From: Scylla paramamosain
Lineage: Eukaryota; Arthropoda; Malacostraca; Decapoda; Portunidae
Assembly: GCF_035594125.1 (NCBI RefSeq)
Contig: NC_087156.1
Coordinates: 12,606,806-12,670,805 of the forward strand
Length of the DNA stretch: 64,000 nucleotides
Direction: 5' to 3'
Shown here: in pieces, positions 25,321 through 38,800 of the stretch
Layout: every line of letters begins with the position of its first letter
How positions within the stretch are numbered: the stretch's first letter is position 1
The notes under the pieces: model-generated
What the model was told of the DNA's origin: nothing
Database searches by the model: none
The model's input: the letters and a program-made list of their open reading frames with translations, nothing else
Program-made: the position numbers and the translations under genes

Positions 25321-27395
25321 TTCTCTATAAAGGGTGTTTTTCTTTTGGAGTTTTAAGCGTTTCTGTGCCAGTTAACCTTTAAAACACGTTTTTTCAGTAA
25401 TGTTATTTTTGTATTCCTTTATGGAGCACTTTCCATGCTTTTCGGCGTTTTGCAAGTCTAACACGTTGAAAAACACTCAAAAGACAATGCTGATGATAAT
25501 GTCACTTCTGTTTCCTGATAAAGAGAGGGCTTCCAATGCATTTTGCCTTTTGGTACTTAACAATATGAAAAAAAAAAGTTTAAGTAAAAAGTTTTCGGTT
25601 AATATTTTTTCCATATAAAGTTCTAATAACGTGTTTTTGAGTCTGGGTTACCCTAAAAAGCTCAAAATCTTCTCATAATACACTTTTTCTCGTAATGTCC
25701 TTTTCTTTTCTCCATGTAGGATGCTTTTGCGTAATGTAATTTCGCACTTTTATAATAATAAGCAATAAAACAATCAAAATATAAGTTTTTAGTAATGATA
25801 CTTTGTTTTCTCCGTAAAGGTTATGTTTTGCACGCTTCTCAGCGATTTCGTAGATGTAAGAAAGGTGAAAAACACTCTAAAGATACTTTCTTGGTAATGT
25901 TATTTTATATTGCCAAATAGGGTGCTTTTCAATGCTTTTTAGCATTTTTTGACTACTAACATTCAAAAGACATGCTTCCTGTAATATCGTTTTGCTTCTT
26001 GACATAGGGATTCGTATGCATTATGGATAATTATATATAATATGAAAAACGCTCAAAATACAAGATTTAAGATAATGTTCTTTTTCTCTATATAGGGTGC
26101 TATTCATACTTTTTAGCGTTTTGGTAACTTAGGAAGCTTACTTAGGAAGCTCAGAAACACAAATAAAACTTTTTTCTCCAAACGTTTTTCCATTTCCCTT
26201 ATATAGGATGCTTTTTGACGTTTCGGTACATAAAAAGGTGTAAAACACAAAAACACGTTTTTGGTGATGTTCTGTTTCTCTATTACAAAAATATAGAATA
26301 TATTTAATTTTCATTCAGGCGGCTTAGTGTTTGGTAACGGAAGAGACCTTGAGGAAACTCTGATAATGCATAAGCTTCTTGTAATGTCCTATCGTTTCAT
26401 CATGTTGGTGGTGCTTTACATGCATTTTTTAAGATGATGTACGTAACAGACTCAAAAAAGACCTGAAACAAACGTTTTTTGGTAAGGTTTTTTTTTTCTG
26501 TTTGGTAAGATTATTCGTGTTTGTTGCACGTGTTGAAGCGTTTTGGAACGTAAAAAAGTTTTAAAATACTGTGAAAGATATGCTGGTTATTTCGTGCATT
26601 TCTATATAAGGTGCTTTCCATGCTATTTATTGTTTTTCGTGCCTAACACGCTTTTGCATTTGGACATTTTAGTTCGTAAAAACCTAAAAAAAAAAAAAAC
26701 ACTCTAAAAACACGTTTTAGTAAAGTTGTTTTTTCCTATTCCCTTATAGAGGTGATTTCGTTGCCTTATTACCAATTTGAAGCCTAACACGCCCAAAAAA
26801 TAACAAAAGACAAGTTTCTAGTGATTCTGTTTCGTTTCTTCATGCTATGTTGGTTTACATGCATGTTGGCGTTTTGGTAATTATCAATGTAAAAGAATAC
26901 CTGTTTTTGGTAAGTTTGTTCTTTTTTCTTCAGAGCACTATTGAAGTACTGATTTGGTACTTAAGAAAATAATAAACAAAAAAAAACACAACAAAACGTT
27001 TCTCGTAACATCCTTTTTTATTTCCATATGCAGGGTGATTTGTTTGATGACAGGCGGAAATATTGTACATAATAGGCTCAAAAAAAAAAAAAAAACACAA
27101 AATACACGTTTTTGGTTAGTGTATTCTGTTTCTCTATATATGGTATTTTCATACGTTTTTAAAGTCGTTTCATATATCTACATATGGGTCTTTGCATGAA
27201 TTTTGGCTTTTTGGTAACTAACAATGTCATAACACTCAAAATGCACGTTTTTTTTTTTTTGGCAGTATTGTTCTCTTTCTCCATATAGAGTGTTTTTCAT
27301 GCGTTTTACCCTTTTGATACCAAGAAAATAAAAAAAACCATCATAATACACGTTTCTCGTAATGTCTTTTAATTTTTCCCATACAGGATATTTTC
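25321..27395 (-). repeat. Monomeric satellite array without HOR order, minus orientation
   Basis: About 21 tandem units of roughly 97 bp, recognised by the recurrent boxes (aaaacactcaaaa, then gtaatgtt or a variant about every 85-105 bp). Unlike the HOR blocks, no longer period is visible: successive units differ from one another and no K anchor recurs. Near 27050 a distinctive tgatgacaggcgg occurs; its reverse complement is at about 53187. The whole segment is the inverted counterpart of 52831-54916, with nearly equal length (2.07 against 2.09 kb). It sits on the 5' side of the LINE in both places. No gene was seen. Confidence 0.85.
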
Positions 27396-27974
27396 GATTC
27401 ATTTAGGCGTTTTTTACGTAACAATCTTACAAAAGACTCAAAATACTTGTTTTGTATGCGTTTTGTGTTTTCATATGTAAGGAGCTTAAAAAACACTTAA
27501 AGGCAAGTTATTGGTGAAAGTTGGTTTTATTCCCATGTAATGTGATTGCCCTGCTTTTTAGTGCTTTATTGGCTAACACGCTCAACAAAATTCAAGACAC
27601 TTTTCTGGTAATATTTTTTTTTTTTTTTTCACACAAAGCTAGTTTCGCATGCAATTTGGGGTTTTGGTAAGTAAGAATGTTAAAAAAAGATTCAAAATAG
27701 CACCTGTTTGATAAGGTTGTTCTTGTTTCTCAAATTTCAAGAGTGTTCTTCATGAATTTCAGCATTTTGGTATCTAAGAAACATCTCCATATACACGAGT
27801 TTTGCGTGTTTTGCCTTTGTGGTTCTTGTGAAACTATAAAACAATCATTATACACGTTTTCGTAATGTCCTTTTCTTTCCCAATATAGAGTGCTTTGCAA
27901 CTATTTTTTCGCGTTTTCTGTAGGTAACAAGCTCAAAAACACTCAAAATATAACTTTTTTAGTATATATTATTC
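27396..27974 (-). repeat. First copy of a 579-bp tandem duplication in the minus HOR edge
   Basis: Starts at gattcatttaggcg (27396). In minus-strand HOR order it runs through H, G, F, E and D units and ends within C-type sequence. The same sequence restarts at 27975. The two copies differ mainly by small indels, for example in the T-run near 27620-27630. It corresponds in part to the plus-strand HOR edge at 52504-52830. Confidence 0.85.
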
Positions 27975-28550
27975 GATTCATTTAGGCGTTTTTTACGTAA
28001 CAATCTTACAAAAGACTCAAAATACTTGTTTTGTATGCGTTTTAGTGTTTTCTCTATATGTAAGGAGCTTAAAAACACTTAAAGGCAAGTTATTGGTGAA
28101 AGTTGGTTTTATTCCCATGTAATGTGATTGCCCTGCTTTTTTAGTGCTTTATTGGCTAACACGCTCAACAAAATTCAAGACACTTTTCTGGTAATATATT
28201 TTTTTTTCACACAAAGCTAGTTTCGCATGCAATTTGGGGTTTTGATAAGTAAGAATGTTAAAAAAGATTCAAAATACACCTGTTTCGATAAGGTTGTTCT
28301 GTTTCTCAATTAAGAGTGTTCTTCATGAATTTCCAGCATTTTGGTATCTAAGAAACATCTCCATATACACGAGTTTTGCGTGTTTTGCCTTGGTGGTTCT
28401 TGTGAAACTATAAAACAATCATTATACACGTTTTCGTAATGTCCTTTTCTTTCCCAATATAGAGTGCTTTGCAACTATTTTCGCGTTTTCTGGTGGTAAC
28501 AAGCTCAAAAACACTCAAAATATAACTTTTTTAGTAATATTATTCTATTT
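27975..28550 (-). repeat. Second copy of the 579-bp tandem duplication
   Basis: Begins again with gattcatttaggcg and repeats the preceding 579 bases nearly throughout. After about 28550 the sequence continues into a normal C-type unit (ttggtttgcatccgttttg), whereas the first copy jumps back to the start. The duplication is longer than a monomer and shorter than a HOR, so it breaks the HOR register. It could be real or a consensus artefact next to the gap. Confidence 0.85.
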
Positions 28551-28666
28551 CTTCATATTGGTTGGTTTGCATCCGTTTTGATGTTTTTCTAAGTAAAACA
28601 CTAAGAATTAACTAAGTAAAACACTAAGATGCTTTCCATCCATTTTCACGTTTTTTGAAGGTAAGT
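28551..28666 (-). repeat. Satellite fragment with a 17-bp duplication, next to the gap
   Basis: A C-type unit is followed by two copies of ctaagtaaaacactaag (28589-28605 and 28612-28628). It then joins directly to a D-type unit (gctttccatccattttc) that runs into the gap. The B, A and K units expected in between are absent. Confidence 0.75.
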
Positions 28667-28766
28667 NNNNNNNNNNNNNNNNNNNNNNNNNNNNNNNNNN
28701 NNNNNNNNNNNNNNNNNNNNNNNNNNNNNNNNNNNNNNNNNNNNNNNNNNNNNNNNNNNNNNNNNN
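28667..28766. other. Assembly gap of exactly 100 N
   Basis: One hundred consecutive N, the usual placeholder for a scaffold join of unknown length. Satellite to the left is minus-oriented and to the right is plus-oriented, so a switch of orientation lies in, or was created by, the join. Confidence 0.99.
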
Positions 28767-31700
28767 GTCATTCTATGTGGGAATCCTAAAGAAAATTACT
28801 TTAAACGTGTCTTTTTTCGTGTTTTACGTAGAAAAACGCTAAAACGGATGCAAACCAACCAATATGAAGAAAAAGAATAAGATTACCAAAAAGGTATATT
28901 TGGAGTGTTTTTAGCTTTTTACTTACTAAAAACACGAAAATGGATGCAAAGCTCTCTCTATTGGTTAACAAAAGGACATTACGAGAAACGTGTATAATGA
29001 GTGTTTTATAGATTCTCAAGAATCACAAGGCAAAAAACGCAAAAACTCATATATATGGAGAAGTTTCTTAGATACTAAAATGCTGAAACTCCTGAATAAC
29101 ACTCTAAACCTTATCAAATGCGTGTATTTTGATTGGTTTTCAAATTTTTAGTTACCAAAACCCAAAATTTTATATGAAAGTAGCTTTATGTGGGAAAATG
29201 ACATTACCAGAAAAGTGTCTTTTAAGTGTTTTTTTTTTTTTTTTAGCATGATAGGCAATAAAGCACTAAAAAGCAGGGCAATCACATTACATGGGAATAA
29301 AACTAACTTTTAACAACAACTTGCCTTTAAGTGTTTTTTAGCTCCTTATATACCAAAACGCTAAAACGAATGAAAAACACCCTTTATTACCAAAAACATG
29401 TATTTCGAGTGTTTTTGATCATGTTACCTATAAAAACTCTTAAATACATGCAAAGAACCTTATGTTTGGGAAATTAAAGGGCAATTCGAGAAACATGTAT
29501 TACGAGTGTTTTTAAGTTCTTTAAGTACCATTTAGCTAAAACCCATAAATAACACTGTTTATAGAAAAATAAATAAATAAATGAATAAAAAGATAGGAAT
29601 TTATTTATTTTTTTTGTTATTTATCTTCATAGGTACCAAGATGCCAAAATTCTGGCAAAATTCAGGAAAATTATGTGAGAAAAGAAAATTATGGAAAAAA
29701 ATGAATTTTAGCTTTTTCGGACTGTTATATACCAAACCCTAAAGTGCATGCGAAGCCACCTATATGAGGAAATTAAACGACTCTACGAGAAACCTGTCTT
29801 TTGAGTGTTTTTCAGCATGTTAGACACCAAAACGATATATAATATGGTCACTCAATATGGGAATCCATCGCAAAATTATTGAAAAAAGTGTATATTCAGT
29901 GTTTTACGTAGAAAAACGCTAAAATGGATGCAAACCAACGAATATGAAGAAATAGAATAATATTACCAAAAAAGGTATATTTTCTGTGTTTTTGAGCTTC
30001 TTATCTACAAAAAAAACGTGAAAATGGATGGAAAGCACTCTATATTGGGATACAAAAGGACATTACGAGAAACGTGTATAATGAGTGTTTTATAGTTTCA
30101 CAACAGCCACAAGGCAAAAATCGCAAAACTCGGTGTATATGGAGAAGTTTCTTAGATACCAAAATGCTGAAACTAAGGAATAACACTCTTAATTGAGAAT
30201 ACAGAACATCCTTACCAAATGCATGTATTTTGAGTGCTTTTCACATTCTTAGTTACCAAAACCAAAAATTGCAGGCGAAACTAGCTTTATATGGGAAAAA
30301 AATGACATTACCAAAAAAGTGTCTTTTGAGTGTTTTTGAGCGTGATAGGCGCTAAAGCACTAAAAAGGAGGGCAATCTAATTATATGGGAATAAAACCAA
30401 ATTTACCAAGAACCTGCCTTTACCTGTTTTTGAGCTTCTTACATACGAAAACGCTAAAACGCATCCAAAACACCCTTTATGGAGAAACAGAATAACATTA
30501 CCAGAAACATGTATTTTTAGTGTCTTTGATCATGTTACCTATAGAAATGCCTAAATACATGCAAAGAACCCTATGTTTGGAAAATGAAAGGACATTACGA
30601 AAATCGTGTATTATGAGTGTTTTTAAGTTCCTTAAGTACAAAAAAGCAAAAACCTTTTCTATCTTTATAGAGAGAAAAAAAATTGTTATTCATCTTCATA
30701 GGAACCGAGATGCCAAAATTCTTTCAAAATTCATGGAAATTTTGTAAAAAAAAATCATTATAAAAAAATAATTTTAGCTTTTTTCCGGAGTTATGTGCAA
30801 AACTCTGAAGTGCATGCAAATCCACCTATATGGGGAAATTACACGACTTTACCAGAAACCTGTCTTTTGAGTGTTTTTCAGCAATCTCAACAATAATACT
30901 TAAAACGTGTCTTTTCAGTGAGTTACGTAGAAAAACGCTAAAACGGATGCAAACCAACCAATATGAAGAAATAGAATAACATTACCAAAAAGATATATTT
31001 TGATGTGTTTTTGAGCTTGTTACCTATAAAAAATGCAAAAATGGATGGAAAGCACATTATATTGGCAAAGAAGAGGACATTACGAGAAACGTGTATGAGT
31101 GTTTTATAGTTTGACAAGAACCAGAAGGTAAAATACTCAAAAACGTGTACATAAAGAAGTTTCTTACATACCAAAAAGCTGAAACTCATCAATAACACTT
31201 TTAATTTTGAAACAGAAATACCTTACCAAATGTGTGTATTAGAAAAGTTTCTTACATACCAAAATGCTGAAACTCATGAATAACACTTTTAATTAAGAAA
31301 TAGAACAACCATACTAAATGCCTGTGTTTTCAATTTTTTTTCACATTCTTATTTACTAAAACCCCAAATTCCATGCAAAACTAGCTTTATGTGGGAAAAA
31401 AATGATATTACAAGAAAAGTGTCTTTTGAGTGTTTTTGAGCGTGTTAGGCAATAAAGTTCTAAAAAGCAGAGAAATCATGTGAATAATAACAACTTTTAC
31501 CAAGAACTTGCCTTTAAGTGTTTTTGAGCTAATTAAATACCAAAACGCTAAAACGCATGCAAAACAAACACCTTTTATGGAGAAAGAGAAAAAAATTACC
31601 AAAAACATATATTTTGAGTGTTTTTGATCATATCTATAAAAACGCTTAAATACAGGCAAAAAACTTTATGTATAAGAAGTTCCTTAAGTACCAAAAAGCT

Positions 31701-34700
31701 AAAACCCACAAATAATACTCTTTATTTAGAAAAAAAATAGAAAATAAAAAAGGATTTTTTTTTTTATATTCATCTTCATAGGTATCGAAATAGAAAAAGG
31801 TACAAGGTACAAGGTACGAAATAGAAAAGGGTACATAGGTACAAGAAATAGAAAAACATTACCAAAAAGGTATATTTTGAGTGTTTTTGACCTTGTTACC
31901 TACAAAAAACGCGAAAATTAATGGAAAGCACTCTATATTAGAAAACAAAAGGACTTTGCAAGAAAAGTATATAATGAGTTTTTTATAGTTCAAAAGAACC
32001 AAAAGGCAAAAAACACAAAAACTCGTGTATATGGAGAAGGTTCCTAGATACGAAAATGTTGAAACTTATGAATAACACTCTTAATTGAGAAACAGAAGAA
32101 CCTTACTAAATGCGTGTATTTTGAGTGCTTTTCACATTCTTTGTTACCAAAACCCCAAATTGCATGCGAAACCACCTTTATGTGAGAAAAAAATGACATT
32201 ACCAGAAAAGTGTATTTTAAGTGTTTTTGAGCGTGATAGGCACTAAAAGCACTAAAAAGCAGGGCAATGATATTACATTGGAATAACACCAAAAACTTGC
32301 CTTTAAGTGTTTTTGAGATCCTTATATACCAAATCGCTAAAACGCATACAAAACAAACTTTATGAAGAAACAGAACAACATTACCAAAAACATGTATTTT
32401 GAGTGTTTTTGATCATGTTATCTATAAAAAACGCTTAATTACATGAAAAGAACATTATGTTTGGGATACAAAAGGACATTACGAGAAACGTGTATTATGA
32501 GTGATTTTTTAAGTTCATTAAGTACCAAAAAGCTAAAACTAACAAATAACACTCTTTATTTAGAAAATAAAAAAATAAAAATATTAAAAAAATAGGATTT
32601 TTTTTTGTTATTTATATTTAAAGGTACCGAGATGCCAAAATTCTGGGAAAATTCAGGGCAATCATATGATAAAAGAATATTATCAAAAAAAGTTAATTTC
32701 CGGTTTTTTTTTCGGACTGTTATGTAGCAAACCTTAAAGTGCTTGGAGAGACTCCTATATGAGAAAATTAAACGACCTTACCAGAAATATGTGTTTTGGG
32801 TGTTTTTAGCATGTTAGGCACCAAAACAAGAAATAATAAGGAACTCACTCTATATGGGAATTCAAAAAAAATCTACTGAAAACGTGTCTTCTCAGTGTTT
32901 TACGTAGAAAAACGTTGAAACGGATGCAAAGCAACCAATATCAAGAAATAGAAAAACGTTACTAAAAAGGTATATTTTGAGTGTTTTTGAGCATGTTACC
33001 TATGGAATAACACTCCTAATTGAGAAACAGAACAGCCTTAATAAATGCGTGTATTTTTTTGTGCTTTTCACATTTTAGTTAGCAAAACCCCAAATTGCAT
33101 GCGAAAATAGATCTGTGGAAAAAAAAATTACCGGAAAAGTGTCTGAGTGTTTTTTGAGGGTGATAGAAAATAAAGCACTAAAATGGAGGGCAATCACATT
33201 ACATTGGAGGAAAACGAATTTTTACCAAGTACTTGCATTTATGTGTTTTTGAGCTCCTTATATACCAAAACACTAAAACGCATGCAAAACACTCTTCATG
33301 GTGTGAAACAGAATAACATTACCAAAAACATGTATTTTGAGTGTTTTTGATCATGTTACCAATAAAAACGCTTAAATAAATGCAAAGAACAATATTTTTG
33401 GGAAACGAAAGGAGATTACGAGAAACGAGTATTATGAGTGTTTTTAAGTTCATTAATTACCAAAAAGCTAAAAGCCACAAATAACACTCTTTATTGAGAA
33501 ACAATAAATATATAAATAAAAAATACAGTATTTTTTTCTTTGTTATTCATCTTCACAGGTACCGAAATGCCAAAATTCGGGCAAATTTCAGGAAATTATG
33601 TGAAATAAGAACATTATCAAAAAAGTTAAATTTAGCTTTTTTTTCGAACTGTTATGTAGCAAACCCCTAAATTGCATGCAAAACCACCTATATGAGGAAA
33701 TTAAACGTCTTTGCCTGAAAACGGTCATATGAGTGTTTTTCAGCATGGTAGGAACCAACACGATAAATAACATGGAAGTCAATCTATATGGGAATCCAAA
33801 ACAAAATTACTAAAAACGTGTCTTTTCGGTGTTTTACGTAGAAAAACGCTAAAACGGATGTAAACCAACCAATATGAAGAAATAAAATAACATTACCAAA
33901 AAGGTATATTGTAAGTGCTTTTGAAATTGTTACCTACAAAAAACACGAAAATGGATGGAAAGCACTCTATATTGGGAAGCAATAGGACATTACGAGAAAC
34001 GTGTATAATGAGTGTTTTAAAGTTTCACAAGAACTACAAGGCAAAAAACGCAAAAACTTGTGTATATTGAGAAGTTTCTTACATTCCAAAATGCTGAAAC
34101 TCTGGAACAACACTCTTAATTGAGAAACAGAACAATCTTACTAAATGCGTGTATTTTGAGTGCTTTTCACATCCTTAGTTACCAAAACCCCAAATATCAT
34201 GCGAAACCAGCTTTTTGTGGGAAAAAAAATGATATTACCAGAAAAAGGTCTTTTGAGTGTTTTTGAGCGTGTTAGGCAATAAAGCACTAAAAAGCAGGGC
34301 AGTCACATTACATTGGAATAAAACCATTTTTTTTAAAAGAACTTGCCTTTAAGTGTATTTGAGCTCCTTATACACCTCGTATATCAAAACACTAAAATGC
34401 ATGCAAAATACACTTGATGGTGATACAGAATAACATTACCAAAAACATGTATTTTGAGTGTTTTTATTCATGTTACCAATAAAAACGCTTAAATATATAT
34501 GCAAACAACCGTATTTTTGGGAAATGAAAAGAACATTACGAGAAACGTGTATTATGAGCGTTTTTAAGTTCATTAAGTACGAAAAAGCTAAAAGCCACTT
34601 CTCTTTATTGAAAAAAAAATACGAATTTTTTTTTTCATTCTTCACAGGTAACGAGGTGCCAAAATTCGGGCAAAGTTCAGGAAATTATATGAAATAAGAA

Positions 34701-35696
34701 CATTATAAAAAAAAATAAATTTAGCTTTTTTTCGGACTGTTATGTACCAAACCCCTAAAGTGCATGCAAAGCCACCTATATGGGGAAATTAAACGTCTTT
34801 GCCAGGAAACTGTCTTATGAGTGTTTTTCAGCATGTTAGGAACCAACATGATAAAACCCAAGGAAGTCAATCTATATGGGAATTCAAAACAAAATTACTG
34901 AAAACGTGTCTTTTCGGTGTTTTACGTACAAAACGCTAAAACGGATGCAAACTAACCAAAATGAAGAAATAGAATAACATTACCAAAAAGGTATATTTTG
35001 AGTGTTTTTGAAATTGTTACCTACAAAAAACGCGAAAATGGATGGAAAGCACTCTATATTGGGAAGCAAAAGGCACCAAAAAGCATGTTAGGCACCAAAA
35101 CGATAAATAATATGAAAGTCACTCTATATGGAAATCCAAAACAAAATTACTGGAAACGTGTCTTTTAAAAGATTTACGTAGAAAAACGCTAAAACGGAGG
35201 CACACCAAACAATATGAAGGAATAGAATAACATTACCAAAAAAGTATATTTTGTGTGTTTTTGAGCTTGTTACATGAAAAGAAACTCGAAAATGGATGCA
35301 AAGCACTCTATATAAGAAAAAAAAGGACATAATGAGAAACGTGTATAACGAGTGTTTTATAGTTCACCAGAATCACAAGGCAAAAAACGCAAAAACTCGA
35401 CTGTATGGAGAAGTTTGTAAGATACCAAAATATTGAAACTCATGAATAACACTTAATAAAGAAACAGAACAACCTTACTAAATGCGTGTATTTTGAGTGT
35501 TTTTTTACATTCTTACTTACCAAAACCCTAAATTCCATGCGAAACTAGCTTTATGTGGGAAAAAAATGACATTACCAGAAAAGTGTCTTTGAGTGTTTTT
35601 GAGCGTGTTAGGCAATTAAGCACTAAAAAGCAGGGCAATCACATTACATGGGAATAAAACCAACTTTTACGAAGAACTTGCCTTTTAGTGTTTTTG
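28767..35696 (+). repeat. Higher-order satellite array, block P2 (h3-h11), plus orientation
   Basis: The block begins in a B unit identical in kind to 59705 (gtcattctatgtgggaatcc), i.e. after anchor h3. Anchors lie near 29624 (h4), 30697 (h7), 31767 (h8), 32615 (h9), 33545 (h10) and 34645 (h11). Within the period after 29624 the variants change from h4 to h6 type, so two HOR units present in block P1 are missing. The 31767-32615 interval is short because A-C are replaced by a ggtac-rich filler. The 32615-33545 interval is short because about 160-190 bp of D/E are missing at about 33001. A partial B-C-D set is repeated near 35060. It ends at the inversion junction near 35696. The sequence is clean and there are no genes. 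Confidence 0.9.
31781..31852 (+). repeat. ggtac-type short repeat filling a deletion junction
   Basis: Several copies of ggtac(a)a occur (ggtacaaggtacaaggtac and gtacataggtac), mixed with two partial repeats of gaaatagaaaa. They replace the A, B and C units between K and D. Both motifs occur in the flanking satellite (ggtacc in K, gaaatagaataac in C), so the filler looks templated from neighbours. A reverse-oriented counterpart lies at about 44036-44134. Confidence 0.8.
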
Positions 35697-35855
35697 ACAC
35701 GCATTTATTAAGGTTGCTCTGTTTCTCTATTAAGAGTGTTCGGAAGCAACACACGAGTTTTTGCGTTTTTTGCCTTGTGGATTTTTTGAACTATAAAACA
35801 TTCATTATACATTTTTCTTCCAATGTTTTCTACGTAAAACACTGAGAAGACACTT
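35697..35855 (-). repeat. Junction segment after the second inversion point, minus orientation
   Basis: Starts cacgcatttattaagg, then E with the D unit skipped, and reaches C (ctacgtaaaacactgagaag). It matches 12844-13035, including the skip of D. At about 35855 it joins mid-unit to E-type sequence of h7 type (tttcaaaattaagagtg), a second break. Confidence 0.8.
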
Positions 35856-38800
35856 TTCTGTTTCAAAATTAAGAGTGTTATTGATGAGTTTCAGCTTTTT
35901 GGTATGTAAGAAACTTCTTTATGTACACGAGTTGTTGAGTATTTTATCTTGTGGTTCTTATCAAACTATAAAACACTAATACACGTTTTTCGTAATTTCC
36001 TCTTCTTTGCCAATATAAAGTGCTTTCCATCCATTTTTGCATTTTTTGTAGGTAACAAGCTCAAAAACACATCAAAATATATATTTTTGTTAATGTTATA
36101 CTATTTCTTCATATTAGTTGGTTTGCATCCGTTTTAGCGTTTTTCTACGTGAATCACTTAAAAGACACGTTTTAAGTAATATTGTTCAGATTGCTTAAAA
36201 ACACTCAAAAGACAGGTTTCTGGTAAAGTAGTGTAATTTCCCCATATACGATTTGCATGCACTTCAGAGTTTGTACATAACTCTGGAAAAAAGCAAAAAT
36301 TATTTTTTTATAATGATTTTTTTTTATAAAATTTCCATGAATTTTGCCAGAATTTTGGCATCTCGGTACCTATGAAGATGAATAACAAATTTTTGTTTTC
36401 TCTCTATAAAGAGTTATTTGTGGGTTTAGCTTTTTGGTACTTAAGGAACTTAAAAGCACTCATAATACACGATTTTCGTAATGTCCTTTCATTTTCCAAA
36501 CATAGGGTTCTTTGCATGTATTTAGGCATTTTTATAGGTAACATGATCAAAAACACTAAAAATACATGTTTCTGGTAATGTTATTCTGTTTCTCCATAAA
36601 GGGTGTTTTGCAAGCGTTTTAGCGTTTTGGTATGTAGAAGCTCAAAAACACGTAAAGGCAGGTTCTTGGTAAAAGTTGGTTTTATTCCCATGTAATGTGA
36701 TTGCCCTCCTTTTTAGTGCTTTAGTGCCTACCACGCTCAAAAACACTCAAAAGACACTTTTTTGGTAATGTCATTTTTTTTCCCACATAAAGCTAGTTTC
36801 GCATGCAATTTTTTGTTTTGGTAACTAAGAATGTAAAAAGCACTCAAAATACATGCATTTTGGTAAGGTTGTTCTGTATTCCTAATTAAGAGTGTTATTT
36901 CTGAGTTTTAGCATTTTGATATCTAAGAAACTTCTCCATATACACCGAGTTTTGCGTTTTTTGCCTTGTGGCTGTTGTGAAGTTATAAAACACTCATTAT
37001 ACACGTTTCTCGTAATCTCCTTTTGTATCCCAATATAGAGTGCTTTCCATCCATTTGCGCGTTTTTTTGAAGGTAAGAAGCTCAAAACACTCAAAATATA
37101 CATTTTGGTAATGTTATTCTATTTCTCCATATTCGTTAGTTTTCATCCGATTTAAAGTTTTTTACGTAAAACACTGAAAAGACATTTTTTTCAGTAATTT
37201 TGTGATGGATTCCCACATTTAGTGACTTCCGTATTATTTTTCGTTTTGGTGCCTAACATGCTGAAAAAAAAACACAAAAGACATGTTTCTAGTAAGGTCG
37301 TTTAATTTCCCATAATTTCCAATAATTTTCCCATGCTTCGCATGCACTTTAGTGTTTGATGCATAAATTAACTCTTTTTCATAATGTTCTTTTTTCACAT
37401 AATTTCCCTGAATTTTGGCAGAATTTTAGCATCTCGGTACCTATGAAGATGAATAAAAAAAATCCTTTTTTTTTATTTTATTTATTTTTTCTCTATAAAG
37501 AGTGTTATTTGTGGGTTTTTAGCTTTTTGGTACTTAAAGAACTTAAAAAAACACTCATAATACACGTTTCTTGAAATGTCCTTTCGTTTCCCAAACATAA
37601 GATTTTTTGCATGTATTTAAGCGTTTTTATAGGTAACATGATCAAAAACACTTAAAATACATGTTTTGGTAATGTTATTCTGTTTCTAAATAAAGGGTGT
37701 TTTGCATGCGTTTTAGCGTTTTGGTATATAAGGAGCTCAAAAACACTTAGAAAAAACACTTGGTAAAAGTTGATTTTATTCTCATGTAATGTGATTGCCC
37801 TGCTTTTTAGTGCTTTATTGTCTATCATGCTAAAAAAAAAAATTAAAAGACACTTTTCTGGTAGTGTCATTTTTTTCCCCACATAAAGCTACTTTCACAT
37901 GCAATTTGGGGTTTTGGTAACTAGGAATGTGAAAAGCACCCAAAATACACGCATTTGGTAAGGTTGTTCTGTTTCTCAATTAATAGTGTTGTTATTCAGG
38001 AGTTTCACCATTTTGGTATCTAAGAAACTTCTCCATATATACGAGTTTTTGCGTTTTTTGCCTTGTGCTTCTTGAGAATCTATAAAACACTCCTTATACA
38101 CATATCTCGTAATGTCCTTTTGTTAACCAATATAGAGAGTTTTCCATCCATTTTCGCGTTTTTTTTTTTTTTTTTGAAAAAGCTCAAAAATAATCAAAAT
38201 ATACATTTTGGTAATCATATTCTATTTTTTCATGTTGGCTGGTTTGCATCCGTTTTAGCATTTTTCTACTTACAACACGGAAAAGACACGTTTTCAGTGA
38301 TTTGTTTTGGATTCCTAAATAGAATGAATTCCATATTGTTAATTGTTTTGGTGACTAACATGCTGAAAAATAATAGAAACACAGGTTTCTCGTAAAGTCG
38401 TTTAAATTCCCCATATAGTTGGCTTTGCATGCACTTTAGGGTTTTGTGCATAACAGTTCGAAAAAAAAAGCTAAAATTAACTTTTTTGATAATGTTCTTT
38501 TTTCATATAATTTCCCTGAATTTTGCCAGAATTTTCTGATCTCGGTACCTATGGAGAAGAATAACAAAAAAAAAAAATCCTATTTATTTATTTAGTTTTT
38601 TTCATCTCTATAAAGAGGTTTTAACTTTTTAGTACTTATGGATCTTAAAAAGACTCATAATACACGTTTCTCCTAATGTCCTTCCGTTTCCCAGACATAG
38701 GGTATTTTGCATTTATTAAAGCGTTATTAGAGGTAACATGATCAAAAACTCTCAAAATACATGTTTTTGGTAATGTTAATCTGTTTCTCCATAAAGGATG

